Positions 54,218 to 61,775 of a stretch of 64,000 nt of DNA are shown here, piece after piece. The notes beneath the pieces were generated by a model. It searched no databases. It was not told the DNA's origin and saw only the letters and a list, made by a program, of their open reading frames with translations. A program made the translations under genes and the position numbers. Origin of the DNA: Pseudomonadota bacterium. Its GTDB lineage: Bacteria; Myxococcota_A; UBA796; GCA-2862545. How positions within the stretch are numbered: position 1 is the stretch's first letter; each line of letters begins with the position of its first letter. The stretch lies in contig CANNIZ010000004.1 in assembly GCA_947505245.1 (NCBI GenBank), positions 98,324-162,323 on the forward strand. Direction: 5' to 3'.

Positions 54218-55200
54218 TACGGCATCGGGACCTTGTCCAACAGCCTCTTGACCAATTCGTCGGGCGTGATGCCGTCCGCCTCGGCTTCGTACGTCGGCAG
54301 CACGCGGTGCCGGAGCACGTCCGGCGCGATGGCGCGCACGTCTTCGGGCAGGGTGAACCCGCGCCCGTCGAGGAACGCGTGGCCGCGGGCCGCGGCGGCG
54401 AGCGAGATGCCTGCGCGCGGGGAGGCGCCATACTGAATCGCGCGGGCGAGGCTCTTGTCGAGCAGCCCGGGCTCGCGGGTCGCGCGGACGAGGGCCACGA
54501 TGTAGCGCATGAGCGGGTCGGCGATCTTGATCAGTTGCACGACGTCACGCGCGCCGAGTACCTCCTCGGCGGTCATCACCGCGGAGAGCTGAGGCACGGG
54601 CAGCGCGGACCGCTCGATCACGAGGAGCTCTTCCTCGAGCTTGGGGTACGTGACGTTGAGCTTGAGCATGAACCGATCGACCTGGGCCTCGGGCAGCGCG
54701 TAGGTGCCTTCCTGCTCGATCGGGTTCTGCGTGGCGAGCACGAGGAACGGCTTCGGAAGCTTGTGCGTGTGGTCGCCGATCGTGACCTGGCGCTCCTGCA
54801 TCGCCTCGAGCAGGGCGGACTGCACCTTCGCCGGCGCGCGGTTGATCTCGTCGGCGAGCACCACGTTCGCGACGATCGGGCCGAGTCGCGTCGAGAAATT
54901 GCCCTCGCGCGGGTTGTAGATCTGCGTGCCGACGAGATCGGCCGGGAGCAGGTCGGGCGTGAATTGGATGCGCGAGAACTGCAGGTGCAGCGTGTTCGCG
55001 AGCGCCTTGATCGCGGTGGTCTTGGCGAGTCCGGGCACACCTTCGACCAGCACGTGCCCGTCGGCGAGTAGACCGATCAGCAGACGATCGACCAGGTAGT
55101 GCTGGCCGACCAGCACCTTCGCCATCTCGTCACGCCCACGCTTGAACAGGGGGGCGAACGCCTCGACCTTGCGTTCGGTGTCCTCGACAGTGCTCGTCAC
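54217..55200 (-). CDS. moxR: MoxR-family AAA+ ATPase
   Basis: A 327-residue AAA+ chaperone-like ATPase acting on VWA proteins. Walker A GVPGLAKT (54-61), Walker B VVLADEINRAPAK, sensor 1 PFLVLATQNPIEQEG and the MoxR-specific TYALPEAQVDRFM. First gene of the seven-gene Bat operon. The start is GTG at 55200 with GGAGGA in front; a longer frame would run into the DedA-like gene's upstream region. The order moxR, DUF58, lipoprotein, batA, batB-C, batD, batE is the usual aerotolerance gene order. Confidence 0.94.
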   Translation of the reverse strand: MTSTVEDTERKVEAFAPLFKRGRDEMAKVLVGQHYLVDRLLIGLLADGHVLVEGVPGLAKTTAIKALANTLHLQFSRIQFTPDLLPADLVGTQIYNPREGNFSTRLGPIVANVVLADEINRAPAKVQSALLEAMQERQVTIGDHTHKLPKPFLVLATQNPIEQEGTYALPEAQVDRFMLKLNVTYPKLEEELLVIERSALPVPQLSAVMTAEEVLGARDVVQLIKIADPLMRYIVALVRATREPGLLDKSLARAIQYGASPRAGISLAAAARGHAFLDGRGFTLPEDVRAIAPDVLRHRVLPTYEAEADGITPDELVKRLLDKVPMP

Positions 55201-55264
55201 GGGTGTCCTCCGTGCCGCGGTTGTATCGCGATCCGGATTGGAAGCGGCGCGGGGTGACGGTTTC

Positions 55265-55843
55265 TTACGCGCCCACGCCCCAGCCGAGGACGATGATCGT
55301 GAGCATGAACAGGATCTTGGCGCCCCGCAGGAGCGCGGCCGCAAGCACATACCCGAGCGACACGCTCGACATGCCCGCAGCCCACGCCATGACGGTGAAC
55401 GGAAACGGCATCACCGCCGTGAACATCATCGCGGAGGGCCCGTAGCGGCGCATGAACGCGGCGACCTTGTACCGCGCAATGAACCCTTGGACGGCCGGGA
55501 TGCGGTGCCCGGCCGTGTACCCGACCCCATAGTCAAAAAATGACGCAAGGAGTGACGCGGTGATCGCCGTCGCTGCAAGCTCGAGAAACGAGAGGCCGCC
55601 CGAATGGCCGGCGACCAGGAAAGGGTCGTGCAGGCTGATCGGGAGAATGTCGCAAAGGAACACCCCGACGAACACGCCGGGCAGGCCGAAGGCGCTGACG
55701 AACCCCTCGCCGAGCAGCGTCACCGGTTCGCGCAGGACCACGCCGATCACGGCGATCGCGCCGACGAGCAGGACAGCGCCGCCACCGACCCGCAGCAGCA
55801 GGCCCCGGGGATCGGGCAGATCGGTGGCGTCAGGCGAGTCCAT
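55265..55843 (-). CDS. DedA/VTT-family membrane protein
   Basis: A 192-residue polytopic protein with about five hydrophobic segments. LCDILPISLHDPFLVAGHSGG, FFDYGVGYTAGHRI and FMRRYGPSAMMFTAVMPFPFTVMAWAAGM match the re-entrant loop and GP-containing regions of SNARE-associated (DedA/VTT) proteins, lipid scramblase or flippase-like transporters. The ATG at 55843 gives a normal N-terminal cytoplasmic tail (MDSPDATDLPDPRG). No Shine-Dalgarno sequence is clear. Confidence 0.82.
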   Translation of the reverse strand: MDSPDATDLPDPRGLLLRVGGGAVLLVGAIAVIGVVLREPVTLLGEGFVSAFGLPGVFVGVFLCDILPISLHDPFLVAGHSGGLSFLELAATAITASLLASFFDYGVGYTAGHRIPAVQGFIARYKVAAFMRRYGPSAMMFTAVMPFPFTVMAWAAGMSSVSLGYVLAAALLRGAKILFMLTIIVLGWGVGA

Positions 55844-55866
55844 GGTCAACGGGTTACCCGCGCAGG

Positions 55867-55883
55867 CCCATTCAAACAATGGG
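55867..55883 (+). promoter_or_regulatory. Short hairpin in a divergent upstream region
   Basis: CCCATT, loop CAAAC, then AATGGG, located between the divergent DedA-like and PAT-repeat genes. It could be an operator dyad or an mRNA leader hairpin. No further support. Confidence 0.25.
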
Positions 55884-55935
55884 GTATGGCAACTTTCGAC
55901 GCTTTGCGTCGCACCGTGGCGCGGAAGGAGTGGCA

Positions 55936-56778
55936 ATGTCGACTGGTGTCCTGCTCGCCCTGTTGGTCGCGTCGGCTCGCGCGGAGGATCCGGCGCCGCC
56001 CGTCACGCCTGCGCCGCCCGTCACGCCTGCGACGCCCGCGACGCCGGAGACCGCGCCTGCGGCCGTGCCCGCGACGCCGGAGACCGCGCCTGCAGCGACG
56101 CCTGCGACGCCGGAGACCGCGCCTGCGGCGACGCCTGCGACGCCTGCGACGCCTGCGACGCCTGCGGCGGTTACGGGTGCGGCCGAGGCGGCTGCGGCGG
56201 CTCCGGTCATCGAGGCCCCACCCCCGCCCACGGCGGTCGTCGCGCCGCCGCCACCGCCGGCTGGCGATGATGAAGACCTTTGGCGCATGCTCGAGAACAT
56301 GCCGCCCCGCCGTAGCTGGGACCTCTCAGTTGGCGTGAACTATACGGACGTGACGTTCTGGCGCGCCTACACGGCGCCGTGGATCGGCATGGGACTACGG
56401 TTCGGCTACGGGTCGCACATCGGCGAGGCGCGCCTCAATCGCATCGCGGGGAGCGTGAGCTTCTCCACCGAGGGTCCTGTCCCCGAGTTCTACACGCTCG
56501 CGCTTGAGCCTTCGCTCGACTGGGACCGCGTGCAGAAGGGCCTCCAGATCGGCGCCTCGATCGGACCGGCCGTGTACCTCCACAACCGCCTCACGCTGAC
56601 GGGCCCGGAGACGCACATTGGCGCGTCGCCGTGGGTCGGCGCGCGGGTCGGCTGGTCGCAGCCGTGGAGCCGGGTGATGCGCCGGATGTTCGTGCTGGTG
56701 GACCCGAAGATCCGCGTCATCGCGGGCCTACCGAGCTGGTCCGTTGGCGTCGCGATCGGCAGCGGCTCGGGGCGGTAG
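55936..56778 (+). CDS. Outer-membrane-like protein with Pro/Ala/Thr repeats
   Basis: A 280-residue exported protein. Signal peptide MSTGVLLALLVASARAED, then about 90 residues of Pro/Ala/Thr repeats (TPETAPAATPA units) forming a flexible spacer, then a C-terminal domain (about 120-280) with alternating hydrophobic strands and aromatic ends (WDLSVGVNYTDVTFWRAY, GMGLRFGYG, GASIGPAVYLHN, SWSVGVAIG), probably an eight-stranded outer-membrane barrel or porin-like domain. GGAAGGAG supports ATG 55936. Function unknown; the PAT stretch may span the peptidoglycan. Confidence 0.75.
   Translation: MSTGVLLALLVASARAEDPAPPVTPAPPVTPATPATPETAPAAVPATPETAPAATPATPETAPAATPATPATPATPAAVTGAAEAAAAAPVIEAPPPPTAVVAPPPPPAGDDEDLWRMLENMPPRRSWDLSVGVNYTDVTFWRAYTAPWIGMGLRFGYGSHIGEARLNRIAGSVSFSTEGPVPEFYTLALEPSLDWDRVQKGLQIGASIGPAVYLHNRLTLTGPETHIGASPWVGARVGWSQPWSRVMRRMFVLVDPKIRVIAGLPSWSVGVAIGSGSGR
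56041..56166 (+). repeat. 33-bp tandem repeat array in the PAT-repeat gene
   Basis: Three units (56041-56073, 56074-56106, 56107-56139) beginning ACGCCGGAGACCGCGCC code 11-residue TPETAPAATPA units, and 9-bp ACGCCTGCG repeats follow. In-frame arrays like this vary in number. Confidence 0.85.
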
Positions 56779-56843
56779 TCGACGTCCGTCAGCCGTTCGC
56801 GTCGGTGGGCAGCGGATTTCAGGGCAATGCGACGGACGTCTGT

Positions 56844-56863
56844 CGGGTGACCTCCGTCACCCG
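56844..56863 (+). terminator. Perfect 8-bp hairpin after the PAT-repeat gene
   Basis: CGGGTGAC, loop CTCC, GTCACCCG. It lies 66 bases after the PAT-repeat protein stop and 60 bases before the next gene, as expected of an intrinsic terminator or attenuator; there is no T-run. A TTGACA at 56876-56881 could be a -35 element for the next gene, but no -10 is clear. Confidence 0.4.
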
Positions 56864-56925
56864 AACGTTCGAACCTTGACAATCGTGGGCACGGGACGTG
56901 CTTGGCGGCGCGCCGGAGGTGTCCG

Positions 56926-57180
56926 ATGTTGCTTGTCGCCCTGTTGTTCCCGGTCGCGATCGAGATCCCCTACGACGGCGTCGACCAGGATGGCGATGGC
57001 GTGGACCTCGTCGACGTCGACAGAGACGGGTTTGTCGGTGTGCTCGCGTTCGGACCCGACTGCGCCGACAACAACCCGGACGTTCACCCCGGCGCTCGCG
57101 ACGTTCCGGACGACCTCGTCGACGCAGACTGCGGCGGTTCCGATCGGCGCGATCGGCGCCTGTGGGCTCGACGACGCTAG
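56926..57180 (+). CDS. Small exported MopE-like metal-binding protein
   Basis: An 84-residue protein starting MLLVALLFPVAIEI (signal peptide). It carries GVDQDGDGVDLVDVDRDGFVG and GPDCADNNPDVHPGARDVPDDLVDADCGG. The DxDxDG loops and the DCxDNNPxVHPGAxE...D.DC pattern are those of MopE-type and thrombospondin-3-like repeats that bind copper or calcium in surface proteins of methanotrophs and Myxococcota. Only one repeat is present and no anchor is visible, so it may be secreted. GGAGGTG precedes the ATG at 56926. Confidence 0.72.
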   Translation: MLLVALLFPVAIEIPYDGVDQDGDGVDLVDVDRDGFVGVLAFGPDCADNNPDVHPGARDVPDDLVDADCGGSDRRDRRLWARRR

Positions 57181-58034
57181 GCGAGCAGCCGGGAGGTGCT
57201 CTCGACCAGCAGATCGCGGAACACGCGGACGCGCGCGGGCATCTGCTTGCGATGCGGCGTGACGAACCACAACGTGCCGCGCCAGCGGATGTAGTCGGGC
57301 AGCACGCGAACGAGGTCGCCGCTCGCGAGTTCGGCTTCGACGAGAAATTTCGGCAGCAGTCCGATGCCGAGCCCGGCCTTCGCGGCCGCGCGGCAAAACA
57401 ACATGTCGTTGGTGCGGAGGCGTGGCGCGCCGAAGTCGTCGTGTCCGGGGGCGCCGAACGCGATCGTCGCGTGCTCTGCAAGGTCCGTCGCGGTGCGGGG
57501 GGTGCCCGTGCGCGCGAGGTAACGGGGTGACGCGTAGAACAAGAGCTCGACCGCGCCGAGGCGTCGCGCCGCGAGGTCGTCGGTGGAGGGCAGCGTCTTT
57601 CCGGAGATCCGGAGCGCGCAGTCGAAGCCGTCGCGGACGAGGTCGACGACCTCGTTGGTGATGTGTACATCGACCTTCACGGTCGGGTGCAGCACGGTAA
57701 ACCGCGCGATGACGCCGACCAGGAGCGTGGAGCCTACGTCGGCAGGAGCGGTCACGCGTAAGGTGCCTGTTGGGACGTCGCCCCCTTCAGGCGCCTCCAC
57801 GGCCCCGCGGAGACCCGCGAGAAGCGGTGCTACCCGTTCGTGCAAGGCGGTCCCAGCGGGAGTCGTCACGACCCGCCGCGTCGTGCGGTGGAACAGCGCC
57901 GTGCCGAGCTCGTCTTCGAGGGACGCGACCTCGCGGCTGACCGTCGACTTCGGCATTCCGAGGCGCTTTCCCGCTGCCGTAAAGCTGTTCGCCTCGGCGA
58001 CGGCCGCAAAGATGACGAGTCGATCGAGCTTCAT
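57177..58034 (-). CDS. LysR-family transcriptional regulator
   Basis: A 285-residue LTTR. N-terminal winged HTH (FAAVAEANSFTAAGKRLGMPKSTVSREVASLEDELGTALFHRTTRR) and a C-terminal periplasmic-binding-protein-like effector domain (GTLRVTAPADVGSTLLVG, LPSTDDLAARRLGAVELLFYASPRYL). It belongs to the subgroup of AaeR/CrgA-like regulators. Divergent from yceI with 82 bases between, so it probably regulates that gene and itself. The ligand is unknown. Confidence 0.93.
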   Translation of the reverse strand: MKLDRLVIFAAVAEANSFTAAGKRLGMPKSTVSREVASLEDELGTALFHRTTRRVVTTPAGTALHERVAPLLAGLRGAVEAPEGGDVPTGTLRVTAPADVGSTLLVGVIARFTVLHPTVKVDVHITNEVVDLVRDGFDCALRISGKTLPSTDDLAARRLGAVELLFYASPRYLARTGTPRTATDLAEHATIAFGAPGHDDFGAPRLRTNDMLFCRAAAKAGLGIGLLPKFLVEAELASGDLVRVLPDYIRWRGTLWFVTPHRKQMPARVRVFRDLLVESTSRLLA

Positions 58035-58116
58035 GGGCGCATTCCAGCATCAACGCGCTGCGTTTGTCTCAACTTTTCCGGTGGCCTACCGTTCGAGGAA
58101 GTGTACAGGGGAAGTC

Positions 58117-58644
58117 ATGGGCGTCTGGATCATCGATCCCTCGCACAGCGCGTTGACGTTCGCGGTGCGGCACCTCGGCTTTTCGAAGGTGCGTGGGCGG
58201 TTCAAACAGTACCGCGGGCGTATCGAATCCGACGCGGACGACGGCATCTTCGGGTCCACCGCGGTCGCCGAGGTGGACGTCGCGTCGGTGGATACAGACG
58301 TCGCAGATCGCGACGCGCACCTGCGCAGCGCCGAATTCTTCGACGCAGATTCGTTCCCGACGATGACGTTCGAGACGACGGTGATTCGCCAGGGCGCTGA
58401 TGGGATCGAGGTGATCGGCGACATCAACATCCGCGGCGTCACGCGGCCGGTCCTGTTCGAGATCGGTGAATTCGGCCGGGTCAGGGACCCCTGGGGCAAC
58501 GAGCGCGTGGCGTTTGACGCCCACGGCGAGGTCGACCGCCGGGACTTTGGGCTGAAGTGGAACATGGCCCTCGAGACGGGTGGGTTCCTCGTCGGCGAGA
58601 CCGTCGAGATCAACTTGGAGATCCAGGCGATAAAACGGGAATAA
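58117..58644 (+). CDS. yceI: YceI-family protein
   Basis: A 175-residue beta-barrel of the YceI/lipocalin-like family that binds isoprenoid or long-chain amphiphiles. It begins WIIDPSHSALTFAVRHLGFSKVRGRF and has SAEFFDADSFPTMTFETT, GDINIRGVTRPVLFE and RRDFGLKWNMALETGGFLVGETVEI, all diagnostic. Unlike E. coli YceI there is no signal peptide, so this copy is cytosolic. AGGGGAAG precedes the ATG at 58117. Divergent from a LysR regulator. Confidence 0.93.
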   Translation: MGVWIIDPSHSALTFAVRHLGFSKVRGRFKQYRGRIESDADDGIFGSTAVAEVDVASVDTDVADRDAHLRSAEFFDADSFPTMTFETTVIRQGADGIEVIGDINIRGVTRPVLFEIGEFGRVRDPWGNERVAFDAHGEVDRRDFGLKWNMALETGGFLVGETVEINLEIQAIKRE

Positions 58645-58721
58645 GTCGCGAATTGTGAAGTCTGGAGGGGGAGTCGATCGGCGCGCCGGCCGCGGCGATA
58701 GCGGAGGGGCAGAGGTTCCCC

Positions 58722-59726
58722 ATGGGCGAGATTCCTGGATTCTGGGCGGGTGCTGCACGCTTCGGGCGAGCGGTGCCGTTGGGTCGCGAGGCGAAGCACC
58801 ACGGAGGCTTCGCGGCGCTCGTCGAGCGTGGAGAAGGCGGTCTCGTCGCGCTCGGGATGCTCCGCGAGGTCGCCCGCGCCTGGGTGAACCACCCGCCCGT
58901 CGCGACGCGGGGTGTCGCCGTCGTGCTCGGAGATCCGCTGTACCCGCGCCGTCTCGCCGAGCTCGACTTTCCGCCGCCGTTCCTGTGCGTCGAGGGCGAC
59001 GCCACCGCGCTGCAGGCGGCCCACACGTCGATCGTCGGCACCCGCGCCTGTACGGCGCGCGGAGCGGCGATCGCTTGGAGCCTCGGTGCGGCGCTCGCCG
59101 ATACCGGTGACGTCGTCGTGAGCGGGCTCGCGCGCGGCATCGACGGGGCTGCGCACCGAGGCGCGCTCACCACCGGGCGCACGCTCGCGGTCGTCGCGCA
59201 CGGGTTGCCGTTCACCGCCCCGCCTTCGCATCGTCGGCTGCGCGCCGAGATCGCCGAGTCGGGCGCTGTCGTGAGCCCGTTCTTCGACCACGTCGAGCCG
59301 CGCCCCCACACGTTCCCGATGCGCAACCCTGTCGTCGCAGGCATCGTGTCCTCCGTGATCGTCGTCGAGGCGCCGCAGCGCAGTGGCGCGTTGATCACGG
59401 CCCGGGCGGCGAACGACTTCGGTCGCGAGGTGTTCGTGCTCCGCGGTCCCACCGGCGCGTCCGCGAGCGAGGGGGCGGCCGGGCTCGAGATCCAGGGCGC
59501 CGTCCCGATCGACTCCGTCCTTGATCTGCTGAGGCGGCGCGCCAACTGGCCGGTCATGACGGGGCTGCTCGCCCACCTCGTCGAGGGAGAGTCGCTCGAG
59601 TCCATCGCCCAGCGGCGGAAGCTGCCCGTGCAAGACCTGCTCGAGGCGGTGGGTCGGCTCGAACGCGAGGGGGTCGTCGTGCGGCGGCCCGGGCAGCGTT
59701 ACGCGCTCGGACAAGGTTGGTCATGA
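58722..59726 (+). CDS. dprA: DNA processing protein DprA
   Basis: Loads RecA on single-stranded DNA taken up during transformation; 334 residues. The Rossmann-like DprA fold is visible in SIVGTRACTARGAA, VVSGLARGIDGAAHRGAL and FPMRNPVVAGIVSSVIVVEAPQRSGALITARAA. The C-terminal winged-helix DML1-like domain spans LLAHLVEGESLESIAQRRKL to GVVVRR. No other competence gene is in the window. Its TGA overlaps the ATG of the UbiD-family gene (ATGA), an unusual coupling. Confidence 0.93.
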   Translation: MGEIPGFWAGAARFGRAVPLGREAKHHGGFAALVERGEGGLVALGMLREVARAWVNHPPVATRGVAVVLGDPLYPRRLAELDFPPPFLCVEGDATALQAAHTSIVGTRACTARGAAIAWSLGAALADTGDVVVSGLARGIDGAAHRGALTTGRTLAVVAHGLPFTAPPSHRRLRAEIAESGAVVSPFFDHVEPRPHTFPMRNPVVAGIVSSVIVVEAPQRSGALITARAANDFGREVFVLRGPTGASASEGAAGLEIQGAVPIDSVLDLLRRRANWPVMTGLLAHLVEGESLESIAQRRKLPVQDLLEAVGRLEREGVVVRRPGQRYALGQGWS

Positions 59727-61552
59727 TCCCCTCGGTACACGCGCTGTTGGACACGTTGCGGAAGGAAGGCGAGGTCGCAACGATCGACGTCCCCGTCGAC
59801 ACGAACCTCGAGATCGCCGAGATCCACCGTCGGGTGATCGCAGGCGGAGGCCCGGCGCTGCTGTTCACGCGACCGCACCGGTCGGTGGCCGGTCCGGACG
59901 GTCCGCCCCGCGCGTACGACATGCCGGTGTTCACAAACGCGTTCGGCACCAAGCGCCGCGTCGACATGACGTTCGGCGACAGGCCCCGCGCGTTCATCGC
60001 GCGCACCGTCAAGCTCATGCATGAGCTCATCCCGCCCACGCTCGGCAAGCTGTGGGACAACCGCGATTACCTGCGCGCTGGGCTCAACGTCGGCATGTCC
60101 CGCCGCGCCACGGGTCCCGTGACGGGCAAGCTGGTGCGCAACGGTGGGCTCGACGCGCTGCCGATGCTGAAGTCGTGGCCCGAAGACGGCGGTGACTTCG
60201 TCACGTTGCCGCTCGTGTACACCGAGCACCCGGACACGGGCATGCACAACCTCGGCATGTACCGGGTGCAGCGCCACGGGGTCGATCGCACGGGCATGCA
60301 CTGGCAGATCGGCAAGGGCGGGGGTTTCCACCACGCCGTCGCGCAGAAGAAGGGGCAGGACCTGCCGGTCACGGTGTTCGTTGGCGGGCCTCCCGCGCTG
60401 ATCGTGAGCGCCATCGCGCCGCTGCCCGAGAACCTCCCCGAGCTGATGCTCGCGAGCCTGCTCCTCGGGGAGCGCCTGCCGATGTGCGACAACCCGATGG
60501 GGCCGCACCGCCTGGTGTCCGAAGCCGAGGTCGCGATCGTCGGGCGCGTCGGCCCGAGCGAGACGGCTCCCGAAGGACCGTTCGGTGATCACTACGGGTT
60601 CTACAGCCTGAAGCACGACTATCCCGTCCTTCGTGTGGACGCGGTGTGGTCGCGCACGGACGCGATCTGGCCAGCCACCGTGGTCGGCAAGCCGCGGCAG
60701 GAAGACCTGTACATCGGCGACTACCTGCAGGAGCTGCTTTCTCCGCTGTTCCCGGTGGTGATGCCGAACGTGAAGGACCTGTGGAGCTACGGCGAGACGG
60801 GCTACCACGCGCTCGCGGGCGCCGTCGTCGAGCAGCGGTACCGGCGCGAGGCCGTACAGGCCGCCCTGCGCATCCTGGGTGAAGGCCAGCTCTCGTTGAC
60901 CAAGTTCCTGTGGGTCGTCGACGAGGCCGTCGATCTGCGCGACGCCCGCGCCACGCTCACGCACCTGCTCGCGCGGTTCCGCCCGGAGACGGACCTGTAC
61001 GTGCTCGCGAACGTGAGCATGGACACGCTCGACTACACGGGCCCCGAGGTGAACCTCGGCAGCAAGGCGATCATGCTCGGCCTCGGGGAGCCGTGGCGGG
61101 AGCTTCCCCGCGAGTTCCGCGGCGATCTGCCCGGCGGCGTGCGTCGCGTCGCGGTGTTCTGCCCCGGTTGCCTGGTCGTCGAAGGGCCGTCGCACGCGGA
61201 AGACGCCGGATTCGCCGAGCGGATCGCGGGCGCGTTCCCCGAGTGGCCGCTGGTCGTCCTCGCGGATGATGCGATCGCTACCGCTGCGAAGCAGACGCGG
61301 TTCCTGTGGTCGACGTTCATGCGCATGGAGCCGGCCGCGGACCTGTACGCGTCGTCCACGCGCGTCTCCCGCAACCACCTCGTTCGCAGCGGCACGATCG
61401 TCATGGACTCGCGGCTGAAGGGGCACCACCCCGGCGAGCTGCTGCCGGACGACGCGACGAAGCGCCTCGTGACCGAGCGTTGGAAGGAGTACTTCCCGAA
61501 GGGCGACGTGCCGATGGGCGACGGCGACCAGGGGCACCTCGACGCCAGCTGA
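59723..61552 (+). CDS. UbiD-family prenylated-FMN decarboxylase
   Basis: A 609-residue decarboxylase of the UbiD/Fdc1 family that uses prenylated FMN to remove CO2 from aromatic or unsaturated acids. The motif PEGPFGDHYGFYS and the upstream SEAEVAIVGRVGPSETAPEG place the acidic active-site residues; RRATGPVTGKLV and GMYRVQRHGVDRTGMHWQIGKGGG hold prFMN and substrate contacts. It is long for UbiD (about 490) but within the range of larger carboxylase-like members. The prFMN-forming UbiX is not in the window. Translation is coupled to dprA by an ATGA overlap; a TTG two codons earlier is possible. Confidence 0.9.
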   Translation: MIPSVHALLDTLRKEGEVATIDVPVDTNLEIAEIHRRVIAGGGPALLFTRPHRSVAGPDGPPRAYDMPVFTNAFGTKRRVDMTFGDRPRAFIARTVKLMHELIPPTLGKLWDNRDYLRAGLNVGMSRRATGPVTGKLVRNGGLDALPMLKSWPEDGGDFVTLPLVYTEHPDTGMHNLGMYRVQRHGVDRTGMHWQIGKGGGFHHAVAQKKGQDLPVTVFVGGPPALIVSAIAPLPENLPELMLASLLLGERLPMCDNPMGPHRLVSEAEVAIVGRVGPSETAPEGPFGDHYGFYSLKHDYPVLRVDAVWSRTDAIWPATVVGKPRQEDLYIGDYLQELLSPLFPVVMPNVKDLWSYGETGYHALAGAVVEQRYRREAVQAALRILGEGQLSLTKFLWVVDEAVDLRDARATLTHLLARFRPETDLYVLANVSMDTLDYTGPEVNLGSKAIMLGLGEPWRELPREFRGDLPGGVRRVAVFCPGCLVVEGPSHAEDAGFAERIAGAFPEWPLVVLADDAIATAAKQTRFLWSTFMRMEPAADLYASSTRVSRNHLVRSGTIVMDSRLKGHHPGELLPDDATKRLVTERWKEYFPKGDVPMGDGDQGHLDAS

Positions 61553-61678
61553 GGGGCTGTTGGATGGCGCGCAGGGGGCCGGTTGGGCGGGACCGCCCGG
61601 CACCGTGGCACCGGTGTGCAGATCGTCACGGTCGCAGCGGCGCGCCGTAGGGTCTGCGACACAAATTGGGCCCCGTTT

Positions 61679-61695
61679 CTGGCACGCTCGATGCA
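61679..61695 (+). promoter_or_regulatory. Candidate sigma-54 promoter upstream of the TadG-like gene
   Basis: CTGGCACG-CTCG-ATGCA has the -24 GG and -12 GC at the exact spacing of the sigma-54 consensus (YTGGCACG-N4-TTGCW), with one change in the -12 box. Transcription would begin about 61707, some 70 bases before the ATG at 61776. It needs an enhancer-binding activator, not identified here. Confidence 0.55.
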
Positions 61696-61775
61696 GCCAA
61701 TGAAGCAGGGGGCCGCGCCTGGACCACGAAGTGTGAGATGCACAACGGGAAGTCCTCTTCTGAAGGGGTGTTCCA

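Noticed and set aside
61608..61625. Second sigma-54-like sequence (TGGCACCGGTGTGCA)
   Set aside because: The spacing between GG and GC is one base too short for a sigma-54 promoter.
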